DNA of 32,092 bases from Syncephalis plumigaleata (Eukaryota; Zoopagomycota; Zoopagomycetes; Zoopagales; Piptocephalidaceae). The stretch is from the NCBI GenBank assembly GCA_025201365.1, contig JAIXMF010000141.1, positions 1-32,092 on the forward strand, written 5' to 3'. Shown piece by piece: positions 1 to 11,260 of this stretch. Position numbers and translations under genes: made by a program. Below the pieces are notes generated by a model, which did not search any database, was not told where the DNA came from, and saw only the letters and a list, made by a program, of their open reading frames with translations. Position 1 is the first letter of the stretch, and each line of letters starts with the position of its first letter.

Positions 1-611
1 TGAAGGGATATAGAAGGAGGTATAGTCATGAAGGCCAGAGTGTATGGTCATCGTCATGCATATGTCTCAGAATTGAAACAATAATGAATGTTGACATGAT
101 CACCATGGCTATACCTATAGACCCATTAATGTGAGCCATTGTTATTAATAAATGTTGATAAAAGTCAGCTAGCTTACTAATACCCATCAGATTGCTTTGT
201 TGTCTCTTGCTAATAGTATAGCCATGACTACATGTTAATGAAAGTTAATAGGCCAATGGGGGACCATTGCGACTCATGGAGGACCAGGTCATTTTTCTGG
301 TTAATAAAGTTAACAAAATTACTAATAAAAAGTTAATGAATTTATTAAAAAAGTTAATAGCTATTTGGGCTCTTCTGCGGCTCTTCTGCGGCTCTTGAGG
401 GTACCGGGCCCATGTCTGGCTAATAAAAGCTAGTAAATTACTAATAAAAAGTTAACAAAATTACTAATAAAAGTTAACAAACTTATAATAAAAGTTAATG
501 GCCCATTGGGGCCCTTGGAGAATCAGGTCATTTTTCTGGTATATCCATTTTTCTCGCTCAATTCTGGTCTTCTGGAGGTAGTATTGCACCTATTGAAGTC
601 AGAAGGCCCGT

Positions 612-1132
612 CCGGACCAGAATATGCCACTACCATTGAGAAATAACGCCATTTGAGCAAAATGAAAAGGACCGGATGCCCAAATAACGCGATTTGTATG
701 GGAGAAATAGACTATTTGCGATTTATTGCCTGGAAATGCATCGATTGTAGCCAACTCGCATATCAATCAACTCGCTATTGCCGTCTGGACATGCGAAATG
801 CACTATTTGTGCATGTTTCAAGTGCGTTATGGCAATAGCATTGGATAACACGGTATTATAGGGAAACTACCATACAAATTCAAGAATCACGGCGATTTCC
901 GCGGCTTTACTCGCCATACTACTAAGCTATGCTGGGTTCAGCGAATAAGTAGACTTATGCACCCTGTGATGCCCAGTAGAATGGTAGCACCCACATGCCG
1001 ATCTGATGGATATCGGGGGAGGAAAACATGGATAGTGGAAAGCACAGCCAAATCAAGAATCACGACAACTATCGACATTTTACTCGCCCTATTTGTCATT
1101 TATTTAGGCAACAGGTACATATTCTGGTCCGG
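612..1132. repeat. 15-bp inverted pair bounding the core
   Basis: CCGGACCAGAATATG at 612-626 is the exact reverse complement of CATATTCTGGTCCGG at 1,118-1,132. Inward of each there is weaker inverted similarity (GAGCAAAATG against the reverse complement of a CATTTTACTC motif). The same pair occurs in copy 2. It may be the terminal repeats of a small non-autonomous element of about 520 bp nested in the fold-back. No flanking target-site duplication is visible. Confidence 0.55.
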
Positions 1133-1255
1133 AAAAGCGAGATACGTTGAATGAGCGCACAACAGCGAGATTGGACCACAACAACGATAGTTAATGGGGG
1201 AAAGTAAAGCGCCATACAAATAGCACTGTGACTGCGTTTCTATTAATAGCTATAT

Positions 1256-1271
1256 AGGGTTAGGGTTAGGG
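1256..1271 (+). repeat. Interstitial telomere-like tract
   Basis: AGGGTTAGGGTTAGGG, nearly three units of the TTAGGG telomere repeat used by many fungi and animals. It sits at the boundary between the core and the right AT-rich arm, and occurs at the same place in copy 2. Confidence 0.7.
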
Positions 1272-1999
1272 CTGTTAATAATGGGGGATAGGTGTTAATA
1301 AATGTTAATAAATTTGTTAACTTTTTGTTAACTTTTACTAATGGGTTCATTAGTAATTTTTGACTAGTTTTAAACTGCAATTTTTTACTAATAATTTGTT
1401 AACAAATTTGTTAACTTTTATTAATGCTTTCATTAGTAATTTTTGCTAGTTTTAAGCTGCTAACCCTTGTTAATTTTACTAAGGGCTCTATTAGTAATTT
1501 ATTAACACTTTATTAATACCATACTAATGGCCAATTAGTAGGTGTACTAATAGCTTTATTGCTTTTTATTAATAAACGGCTTATACGAGTGTAATGAGCA
1601 TAGAAAAGTAAACAAACGGAACTTACTTGAAGCGTACACAGTATGCAAAACAGCATACAGAATAGCGTTAGACGCGCAAGCATTACCCGTAACTAGTGCA
1701 CAGTAGAAATCTAATAAACAAACGGCAGCTTACCTTGCAATACAAAGAGTAGCAGATGAGCACTGTTAACGTACAAAGGAATAAACGCGCGAGTGGATCA
1801 TGACGCAATGACAGCTGTAAGGCACCCGCAGGAACAACACGATAGTCTTGTCGTGCACAAGTCCTACAGTCTGAAGGGGAGGCGATTACAGCAGAATAAA
1901 GTGAGTATGGACGCGTGATCGTAGTGAGCGTACGTAGAGAAGCAGCGCAAACTACAAAGAGGTAAGGACAAAGCAGGCAATAGACAGGATGAGTAGAAC

Positions 2000-2125
2000 G
2001 CGTAGATGATGACGCGAACTAACGTTAGATCAACGACAACAACAACAAGAAGCGGTGAAGTGCTCACGTAGATGATGACGCGAACTACCGTTAGATCAAC
2101 GACAACAACAAGAAGGAGCGGTGAA
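2000..2125. repeat. Tandem pair of about 64 bp
   Basis: Two adjacent copies of a unit starting near CGTAGATGATGACGCGAACT, followed by a CGTTAGATCAACGACAAC motif and ending in GAAGCGGTGAA-like sequence. The pair is also present in the second module at about 14,588-14,722. The units are purine- and CAA-rich and have no convincing reading frame. Confidence 0.75.
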
Positions 2126-3789
2126 CAGCGAACGCGAGTAAAACATAAACAAGCGAGAGAGGAGAAAGTACAAGTACGCGAGTGTGTTAAGCAAAGGTGA
2201 GCGTATACAAGAAGAAGGAATAGGAGAAAGAGAAACAAAGAACAGGTACAGCGAGCATTACGAATACGAGTAGTGAACGGCGAAGAAAGAGAGAAGAGAA
2301 AGGAACGAGTAAACAATAGAGAGAGAGAGAGGAGTGAACGTGTAAAGCAGGTGGTATTCACCAATAACCAAGAATGATTAGGAACTATTAACCACCAGGT
2401 ACATGTAACCATGCGAGTTAGTTACGCGGTATAGGTTCATGTAGGATGCACTGGTCAATATATGGAGCATATAGCACGTAGTCGAGAATGGCACGCGTTG
2501 CTTCACAGCCTGTTGATATGTAGAGAGTGGCGTTAAACGGCGTAGGTCAGGTAATAGTAGATAGAGCGGCACACGACTGAATGTCCACCTGACCGAGTAT
2601 TATATATGCATGCTAGATCGTGAAGCTAAGCTGCCTTCTAGAACAGGAGTTAGTCATGATGAAGTGAAAGCGTCAAGCCTCATAGGACACCCTCGAGGTC
2701 TGTTCTAGACTCACTCAGTAATAAAATAAACCTTTAGTAAAGCGTGCGTAGAATCATGTAGCATTAACCGATCAATATATGTTCCATATTACTATGTAGC
2801 CGAAGACGGTATGTAACGAGCTATGCGTTACTCGTTTATTCGTTATTTGCGTATTTATTGTCGTGGCATTAATTGATGCTAACAATGTTCGTTAGTGCAC
2901 TCATTATTCGCCATTCATAATTATCAGTTAGCATCAGTCATACTGTATAGTCATTGTATATCTAGTTGTATACACGTAGCCAAGTCCATTGCTGATAACT
3001 GAATATGAATGATAGGAATAGTAGTAGTAGTAGCTAGTTGTATTGGTTGAAAGCAAAGTATGTTCAATAGAGTGTAGAGAATACAGTGATATGTATGAAG
3101 TTGATATAGTGTTTATTGGCTTAATGAGGATAGAACAGAAGGACAAGTAGTATGGATAGCAGTAGGAGTGAATAGAGCGAATGAGCACATATGCTTACAG
3201 AATACAAACAAACAAACAAATAAACAGAGTTGACAGACAAGAAAGAGCAGCAGAGCAGCAACTAGTGAATAGAGTGAATACCGCGTATACACCACTTACC
3301 GTGTAGATTACAAATAAACATAGAGATACGAGTGTATGAATAGAGTAGTGACGAGTAAGCGAACGAGCTATCAGTACAAGCAACAAGCAGTGCTGTCAAT
3401 AAACTATTGAGAAGCAGTGTTCGTTGTGAGTGATATTAACCAAACAATATGCTTTAGCAAGTGGCATACTACCGGGAGAAGCTATAGCAGTACAATACTG
3501 GTCGACTAACCTGCATGTATGCATATAAAGCTACTCCTAGTAGTCAATACAGACTAATGACGATACGCATACAGACTGGTAAGCAAACAGTGTGAGTATC
3601 CCATAGGAGCATACAGTGATAGAATACGGGTAACTGGTACGGATCTGACGAGAGTGCAGTATCGTAGTTTGATAAACAAGGGAGAGGGTCAACAAGTAGC
3701 AGGAGTATCGTGCACAGGTACAAGCACCAGATAGAATACAAATAACAGTGTAGCCTTATCGTGTACGAGTGTTATAGAGTGGAGGACAA

Positions 3790-4080
3790 ACACAGCGGAA
3801 TAAAGTGCGTATAACGTGTAATTGCAGTGGCTGTCCGTAGAGAAGCATCACAAGCTGCAAAGAAGTAAAGGCAATAGAGAAACGAATAGAACGCGTAAAC
3901 GTATGACGTGGCGTTGACTATTGCTAGAGCAGCAGCAGCAACAATAGGAATAGGAATATACGAATAGTGAAGGTGACCGAGAACAACAAACGAGTGATGA
4001 GAAGAAGAGTACAGGTATGGGAGTGTATTCAGGTAAGAGACGTGTAGTGTTAGCGTAGCGAGGAGCAGATGGAGAGTGGC
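3790..4080. repeat. Diverged third copy of part of the module
   Basis: The order of motifs here parallels 1,885-2,210: GGAATAAAGTG (cf. AGAATAAAGTGAG), then GTAGAGAAGCA, CAAGCTGCAAAGAAGTAAAG (cf. CAAACTACAAAGAGGTAAGG), AATAGAACGCGTA, a CAACAA stretch, then GAGTGTATTCAGGTAAG (cf. GAGTGTGTTAAGCAAAGGTG). It is far more diverged than the two main copies, so it is an older duplicate of the same material. Confidence 0.6.
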
Positions 4081-4204
4081 TAACGGGGAAAGACGGGTAG
4101 AGGTGGAAGAGTAAGCAAAAGAATCAAGGGAAGCAGGAATGACGATTGGCAGATCAAATAGTGAGAGGAATAAAGAAGTAACGCGTAAACAAAGCGAGTG
4201 CGTT

Positions 4205-7200
4205 CACAAGTGGACTAGTGAGCATATCCACCTCCTACGAGTGTCACGGTGATAATACGCGGTTGACGAGTGAACCAGTCAGCTAGTCAGCTAGTAAACA
4301 AACAAGTGGTTAGCGAGTGTGTGAGTGTGCATATCCACCTCCACGAGTGTCGCGGTGATAATACGCGGTTGACGAGTGAACCAGTCAGCTAGTCAGCTAG
4401 TAAATAAACAAGTAGTTAGCGCGTGTGTGAGTGTGCATATCCACCTCCAACGAGTGTCGCGGTGATAACTACGCGGTTGACGAGTGAACCAGTCAGCTAG
4501 TCAGCTAGTAAATAAACAAGTAGTTAGCGCGTGTGTGAGTGTGCATATCCACCTCCTACGAGTGTCGCGGTGATAACTACGCGGTTGACGAGTGAACCAG
4601 TCAGCTAGTCAGCTAGTAAATAAACAAGTGGTTAGCGAGTATGTGTGTGTGCATATCCACCTCCTACGAGTGTCGCGGTGATAATACGCGGTTGACGAGT
4701 GAACCAGTCAGCTAGTCAGCTAATAAACAAACAAGTAGTTAGCGAGTGTGTGTGTGTGCATATCCACCTCCAACGAGTGTCGCGGTGATAACTACGCGGT
4801 TGACGAGTGAACCAGTCAGCTAGTCAGCTAGTAAACAAACAAGTAGTTAGCGCGTGTGTGAGTGTGCATATCCACCTCCTACGAGTGTCGCGGTGATAAC
4901 TACGCGGTTGACGAGTGAACCAGTCAGCTAGTCAGCTAGTAAACAAACAAGTAGTTAGCGAGTGTGTGGTGTGCATATCCACCTCCTACGAGTGTCGCGG
5001 TGATAACTACGCGGTTGACGAGTGAACCAGTCAGCTAGTCAGCTAGTAAATAAACAAGTAGTTAGCGCGTGTGTGGTGTGCATATCCACCTCCTACGAGT
5101 GTCGCGGTGATAACTACGCGGTTGACGAGTGAACCAGTCAGCTAGTCAGCTAGTAAATAAACAAGTAGTTAGCGAGTGTGTGAGTGTGCATATCCACCTC
5201 CTACGAGTGTCGCGGTGATAACTACGCGGTTGACGAGTGAACCAGTCAGCTAGTCAGCTAGTAAATAAACAAGTAGTTAGCGAGTGTGTGAGTGTGCATA
5301 TCCACCTCCTACGAGTGTCGCGGTGATAACTACGCGGTTGACGAGTGAACCAGTCAGCTAGTCAGCTAGTAAACAAACAAGTAGTTAGCGCGTGTGTGAG
5401 TGTGCATATCCACCTCCTACGAGTGTCGCGGTGATAACTACGCGGTTGACGAGTGAACCAGTCAGCTAGTCAGCTAGTAAACAAACAAGTAGTTAGCGCG
5501 TGTGTGAGTGTGCATATCCACCTCCAACGAGTGTCGCGGTGATAACTACGCGGTTGACGAGTGAACCAGTCAGCTAGTCAGCTAGTAAACAAACAAGTAG
5601 TTAGCGGTGTGTGAGTGTGCATATCCACCTCCTACGAGTGTCGCGGTGATAACTACGCGGTTGACGAGTGAACCAGTCAGCTAGTCAGCTAGTAAACAAA
5701 CAAGTAGTTAGCGCGTGTGTGAGTGTGCATATCCACCTCCTACGAGTGTCGCGGTGATAACTACGCGGTTGACGAGTGAACCAGTCAGCTAGTCAGCTAG
5801 TAAACAAACAAGTAGTTAGCGCGTGTGTGAGTGTGCATATCCACCTCCTACGAGTGTCGCGGTGATAACTACGCGGTTGACGAGTGAACCAGTCAGCTAG
5901 TCAGCTAGTAAATAAACAAGTAGTTAGCGCGTGTGTGAGTGTGCATATCCACCTCCTACGAGTGTCGCGGTGATAACTACGCGGTTGACGAGTGAACCAG
6001 TCAGCTAGTCAGCTAGTAAATAAACAAGTAGTTAGCGAGTGTGTGAGTGTGCATATCCACCTCCTACGAGTGTCGCGGTGATAACTACGCGGTTGACGAG
6101 TGAACCAGTCAGCTAGTCAGCTAGTAAACAAACAAGTAGTTAGCGAGTGTGTGAGTGTGCATATCCACCTCCTACGAGTGTCGCGGTGATAACTACGCGG
6201 TTGACGAGTGAACCAGTCAGCTAGTCAGCTAGTAAACAAACAAGTAGTTAGCGCGTGTGTGAGTGTGCATATCCACCTCCTACGAGTGTCGCGGTGATAA
6301 CTACGCGGTTGACGAGTGAACCAGTCAGCTAGTCAGCTAGTAAACAAACAAGTAGTTAGCGAGTGTGTGAGTGTGCATATCCACCTCCTACGAGTGTCGC
6401 GGTGATAACTACGCGGTTGACGAGTGAACCAGTCAGCTAGTCAGCTAGTAAACAAACAAGTAGGTTAGCGAGTGTGTGTGTGTGCATATCCACCTCCTAC
6501 GAGTGTCGCGGTGATAACTACGCGGTTGACGAGTGAACCAGTCAGCTAGTCAGCTAGTAAACAAACAAGTGGTTAGCGAGTGTGTGAGTGTGCATATCCA
6601 CCTCCTACGAGTGTCGCGGTGATAACTACGCGGTTGACGAGTGAACCAGTCAGCTAGTCAGCTAGTAAAAAACAAGTGGTTAGCGAGTGTGTGAGTGTGC
6701 ATATCCACCTCCTACGAGTGTCGCGGTGATAACTACGCGGTTGACGAGTGAACCAGTCAGCTAGTCAGCTAGTAAAAAACAAGTGGTTAGCGAGTGTGTG
6801 AGTGTGCATATCCACCTCCTACGAGTGTCGCGGTGATAACTACGCGGTTGACGAGTGAACCAGTCAGCTAGTCAGCTAGTAAATAAACAAGTGGTTAGCG
6901 AGTGTGTGTGTGTGCATATCCACCTCCTACGAGTGTCGCGGTGATAACTACGCGGTTGACGAGTGAACCAGTCAGCTAGTCAGCTAGTAAAAAACAAGTA
7001 GTTAGCGAGTGTGTGAGTGTGCATATCCACCTCCTACGAGTGTCGCGGTGATAACTACGCGGTTGACGAGTGAACCAGTCAGCTAGTCAGCTAGTAAACA
7101 AACAAGTAGTTAGCGAGTGTGTGGTGTGCATATCCACCTCCTACGAGTGTCGCGGTGATAACTACGCGGTTGACGAGTGAACCAGTCAGCTAGTCAGCTA

Positions 7201-10200
7201 GTAAACAAACAAGTAGTTAGCGAGTGTGTGAGTGTGCATATCCACCTCCTACGAGTGTCGCGGTGATAACTACGCGGTTGACGAGTGAACCAGTCAGCTA
7301 GTCAGCTAGTAAACAAACAAGTAGTTAGCGAGTGTGTGTGTGCATATCCACCTCCTACGAGTGTCGCGGTGATAACTACGCGGTTGACGAGTGAACCAGT
7401 CAGCTAGTCAGCTAGTAAATAAACAAGTAGTTAGCGAGTGTGTGGTGTGCATATCCACCTCCTACGAGTGTCGCGGTGATAACTACGCGGTTGACGAGTG
7501 AACCAGTCAGCTAGTCAGCTAGTAAATAAACAAGTAGTTAGCGAGTGTGTGAGTGTGCATATCCACCTCCTACGAGTGTCGCGGTGATAACTACGCGGTT
7601 GACGAGTGAACCAGTCAGCTAGTCAGCTAGTAAATAAACAAGTAGTTAGCGGTGTGTGTGTGTGCATATCCACCTCCTACGAGTGTCGCGGTGATAACTA
7701 CGCGGTTGACGAGTGAACCAGTCAGCTAGTCAGCTAGTAAATAAACAAGTAGTTAGCGAGTGTGTGTGTGTGCATATCCACCTCCTACGAGTGTCGCGGT
7801 GATAACTACGCGGTTGACGAGTGAACCAGTCAGCTAGTCAGCTAGTAAACAAACAAGTAGTTAGCGAGTGTGTGTGTGTGCATATCCACCTCCTACGAGT
7901 GTCGCGGTGATAACTACGCGGTTGACGAGTGAACCAGTCAGCTAGTCAGCTAGTAAACAAACAAGTAGTTAGCGAGTGTGTGTGTGTGCATATCCACCTC
8001 CTACGAGTGTCGCGGTGATAATACGCGGTTGACGAGTGAACCAGTCAGCTAGTCAGCTAGTAAATAAACAAGTAGTTAGCGAGTGTGTGTGTGTGCATAT
8101 CCACCTCCTACGAGTGTCGCGGTGATAATACGCGGTTGACGAGTGAACCAGTCAGCTAGTCAGCTAGTAAACAAACAAGTAGTTAGCGAGTGTGTGTGTG
8201 TGCATATCCACCTCCTACGAGTGTCGCGGTGATAACTACGCGGTTGACGAGTGAACCAGTCAGCTAGTCAGCTAGTAAACAAACAAGTAGTTAGCGAGTG
8301 TGTGTGTGTGCATATCCACCTCCTACGAGTGTCGCGGTGATAACTACGCGGTTGACGAGTGAACCAGTCAGCTAGTCAGCTAGTAAATAAACAAGTAGTT
8401 AGCGAGTGTGTGTGTGTGCATATCCACCTCCTACGAGTGTCGCGGTGATAACTACGCGGTTGACGAGTGAACCAGTCAGCTAGTCAGCTAGTAAACAAAC
8501 AAGTAGTTAGCGAGTGTGTGGTGTGCATATCCACCTCCTACGAGTGTCGCGGTGATAATACGCGGTTGACGAGTGAACCAGTCAGCTAGTCAGCTAGTAA
8601 ATAAACAAGTAGTTAGCGAGTGTGTGGTGTGCATATCCACCTCCTACGAGTGTCGCGGTGATAACTACGCGGTTGACGAGTGAACCAGTCAGCTAGTCAG
8701 CTAGTAAATAAACAAGTAGTTAGCGAGTGTGTGGTGTGCATATCCACCTCCTACGAGTGTCGCGGTGATAACTACGCGGTTGACGAGTGAACCAGTCAGC
8801 TAGTCAGCTAGTAAACAAACAAGTAGTTAGCGAGTGTGTGTGTGTGCATATCCACCTCCTACGAGTGTCGCGGTGATAATACGCGGTTGACGAGTGAACC
8901 AGTCAGCTAGTCAGCTAGTAAATAAACAAGTAGTTAGCGAGTGTGTGTGTGTGCATATCCACCTCCTACGAGTGTCGCGGTGATAACTACGCGGTTGACG
9001 AGTGAACCAGTCAGCTAGTCAGCTAGTAAATAAACAAGTAGTTAGCGAGTGTGTGGTGTGCATATCCACCTCCTACGAGTGTCGCGGTGATAACTACGCG
9101 GTTGACGAGTGAACCAGTCAGCTAGTCAGCTAATAAATAAACAAGTAGTTAGCGAGTGTGTGTGTGTGCATATCCACCTCCTACGAGTGTCGCGGTGATA
9201 ACTACGCGGTTGACGAGTGAACCAGTCAGCTAGTCAGCTAGTAAATAAACAAGTAGTTAGCGAGTGTGTGTGTGTGCATATCCACCTCCTACGAGTGTCG
9301 CGGTGATAACTACGCGGTTGACGAGTGAACCAGTCAGCTAGTCAGCTAGTAAACAAACAAGTAGTTAGCGAGTGTGTGTGTGTGCATATCCACCTCCTAC
9401 GAGTGTCGCGGTGATAACTACGCGGTTGACGAGTGAACCAGTCAGCTAGTCAGCTAGTAAATAAACAAGTAGTTAGCGAGTGTGTGAGTGTGCATATCCA
9501 CCTCCTACGAGTGTCGCGGTGATAACTACGCGGTTGACGAGTGAACCAGTCAGCTAGTCAGCTAGTAAATAAACAAGTAGTTAGCGAGTGTGTGTGTGTG
9601 CATATCCACCTCCTACGAGTGTCGCGGTGATAACTACGCGGTTGACGAGTGAACCAGTCAGCTAGTCAGCTAGTAAACAAACAAGTAGTTAGCGAGTGTG
9701 TGTGTGTGCATATCCACCTCCTACGAGTGTCGCGGTGATAATACGCGGTTGACGAGTGAACCAGTCAGCTAGTCAGCTAGTAAATAAACAAGTAGTTAGC
9801 GAGTGTGTGTGTGTGCATATCCACCTCCTACGAGTGTCGCGGTGATAACTACGCGGTTGACGAGTGAACCAGTCAGCTAGTCAGCTAGTAAACAAACAAG
9901 TAGTTAGCGAGTGTGTGTGTGTGCATATCCACCTCCTACGAGTGTCGCGGTGATAACTACGCGGTTGACGAGTGAACCAGTCAGCTAGTCAGCTAGTAAA
10001 TAAACAAGTAGTTAGCGAGTGTGTGTGTGTGCATATCCACCTCCTACGAGTGTCGCGGTGATAATACGCGGTTGACGAGTGAACCAGTCAGCTAGTCAGC
10101 TAGTAAAAAACAAGTAGTTAGCGAGTGTGTGTGTGTGCATATCCACCTCCTACGAGTGTCGCGGTGATAACTACGCGGTTGACGAGTGAACCAGTCAGCT

Positions 10201-11160
10201 AGTCAGCTAGTAAATAAACAAGTAGTTAGCGAGTGTGTGTGTGTGCATATCCACCTCCTACGAGTGTCGCGGTGATAACTACGCGGTTGACGAGTGAACC
10301 AGTCAGCTAGTCAGCTAGTAAATAAACAAGTAGTTAGCGAGTGTGTGTGTGTGCATATCCACCTCCTACGAGTGTCGCGGTGATAACTACGCGGTTGACG
10401 AGTGAACCAGTCAGCTAGTCAGCTAGTAAAAAACAAGTAGTTAGCGAGTGTGTGTGTGTGCATATCCACCTCCTACGAGTGTCGCGGTGATAACTACGCG
10501 GTTGACGAGTGAACCAGTCAGCTAGTCAGCTAGTAAATAAACAAGTAGTTAGCGAGTGTGTGGTGTGCATATCCACCTCCTACGAGTGTCGCGGTGATAA
10601 CTACGCGGTTGACGAGTGAACCAGTCAGCTAGTCAGCTAGTAAACAAACAAGTAGTTAGCGAGTGTGTGTGTGTGCATATCCACCTCCTACGAGTGTCGC
10701 GGTGATAACTACGCGGTTGACGAGTGAACCAGTCAGCTAGTCAGCTAGTAAATAAACAAGTAGTTAGCGAGTGTGTGGTGTGCATATCCACCTCCTACGA
10801 GTGTCGCGGTGATAACTACGCGGTTGACGAGTGAACCAGTCAGCTAGTCAGCTAGTAAATAAACAAGTAGTTAGCGAGTGTGTGTGTGTGCATATCCACC
10901 TCCTACGAGTGTCGCGGTGATAACTACGCGGTTGACGAGTGAACCAGTCAGCTAGTCAGCTAGTAAAAAACAAGTGGTTAGCGGTGTGTGAGTGTGCATA
11001 TCCACCTCCTACGAGTGTCGCGGTGATAACTACGCGGTTGACGAGTGAACCAGTCAGCTAGTCAGCTAGTAAACAAACAAGTAGTTAGCGCGTGTGTGAG
11101 TGTGCATATCCACCTCCTACGAGTGTCGCGGTGATAACTACGCGGTTGACGAGTGAACAA
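4205..11160. repeat. Satellite array, about 65 monomers of about 108 bp
   Basis: The motif GCATATCCACCTCC recurs about every 108 bp (for example at 5,188, 5,296, 5,404 and 5,512) from about 4,222 to 11,104, roughly 65 times. Each monomer also holds ACGAGTGTCGCGGTGATAAC, TACGCGGTTGACGAGTGAAC, a doubled CAGCTAGT, an AAAYAAACAAGT spacer and a short GT-rich tract. Variation falls at three spots: the spacer (AAATAAAC, AAACAAAC or AAAAAAC), the GT tract (GTGTGTGAGTGTG, GTGTGTGTGTGTG or GTGTGTGGTGTG) and ATAACTACG versus ATAATACG. All frames are closed by stops and there is no unique spacer, so it is neither coding nor CRISPR. Edge monomers are more degenerate than inner ones, as expected for an array homogenised by unequal exchange. 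Confidence 0.97.
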
Positions 11161-11260
11161 GTGAGCGAATGAGCGAATAAACAAGTGTGTTCACAAGTGT
11201 GTTAGTGTGCATATCAGCCAATTAAGAGTGGTACGGTGATAAATACGCGAATAACGAGTG
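11160..11260. repeat. Degenerate right-edge satellite monomer
   Basis: A decayed monomer follows the last good one: GTGTGCATATCAGCC at about 11,207, then a diverged GGTACGGTGATAAATACGCG. It contains GTTCACAAGTG (11,189-11,199), also present at the left edge of the array (4,202-4,212) but absent from the inner monomers. Confidence 0.75.

Larger units (their letters stand above)
130..1580. repeat. Fold-back structure in copy 1 (inverted AT-rich arms around a core)
   Basis: The left arm (about 130-520) is built from units such as ACTAATAAAAAGTTAAC and GCTAATAAAAGCTAGTAAA. The right arm (about 1,270-1,580) carries the reverse complement of the same vocabulary: GTTAACTTTT, CATTAGTAATTTTT, GCTAGTTTTAAGC. 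The outer ends also match loosely in inverted form: GCCATTGTTATTAATAAATG on the left against the reverse complement of the TTTATTAATAAACGGC stretch on the right. The arms are imperfect and internally repetitive, flanking a core of about 700 bp without a convincing gene. This resembles a fold-back/MITE-like element, but no target duplication is clear. Confidence 0.6.
1..3365. repeat. Long direct repeat, copy 1 (left edge cut by window)
   Basis: This segment recurs almost unchanged at 12,588-15,955, same orientation, offset 12,587 bp. Base 1 already matches, so the true left edge lies outside the window. The copies differ by scattered substitutions, many 1-bp indels and a few indels of several bases. 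In order it holds a fold-back region (about 130-1,580), a purine-rich stretch with a tandem pair of about 64 bp (about 2,000-2,125), and a more mixed stretch. Similarity fades after the shared GAATAGAGTAGTG near 3,350. No protein family is recognisable in any frame. It could be one unit of a macrosatellite or a segmental duplication. Confidence 0.93.
1600..4200. other. Purine-rich, gene-free repeat flank left of the satellite
   Basis: The stretch holds no supportable gene. The top strand is dominated by G and A (motifs such as GAGAGAGGAG and GAAAGAGAAACAAAG), which creates bottom-strand ORFs of 60-182 codons made mostly of Ser, Leu, Tyr and Thr. Bases 1-3,365 belong to the module repeat. From 3,365 to 4,200 the sequence is specific to this side of the array, apart from a diverged partial module at about 3,790-4,080. 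Confidence 0.75.

Noticed and set aside
653-1154. Two short top-strand frames (61 and 65 codons) shared with copy 2
   Set aside because: The similarity is explained by recent DNA duplication. The first frame changes length between copies through 1-bp indels, and neither resembles a known protein.
1864-2412. Bottom-strand open frame of 182 codons
   Set aside because: Same cause as above. The matching region of copy 2 is broken into several frames by small indels, so the frame is not conserved.
2637-2709. Possible hammerhead-like RNA: 10-bp stem TCTAGAACAG / CTGTTCTAGA around TGATGAAGTGAAAG and GGTC
   Set aside because: The core does not fit: there is an extra base before TGATGA, room for only three bases as stem II, and copy 2 has TGGTGA in place of TGATGA. 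It remains a plain inverted repeat.
4205-11160. CRISPR array
   Set aside because: Monomers are contiguous and alike along their full 108 bp, with no unique spacers, and the setting is eukaryotic.
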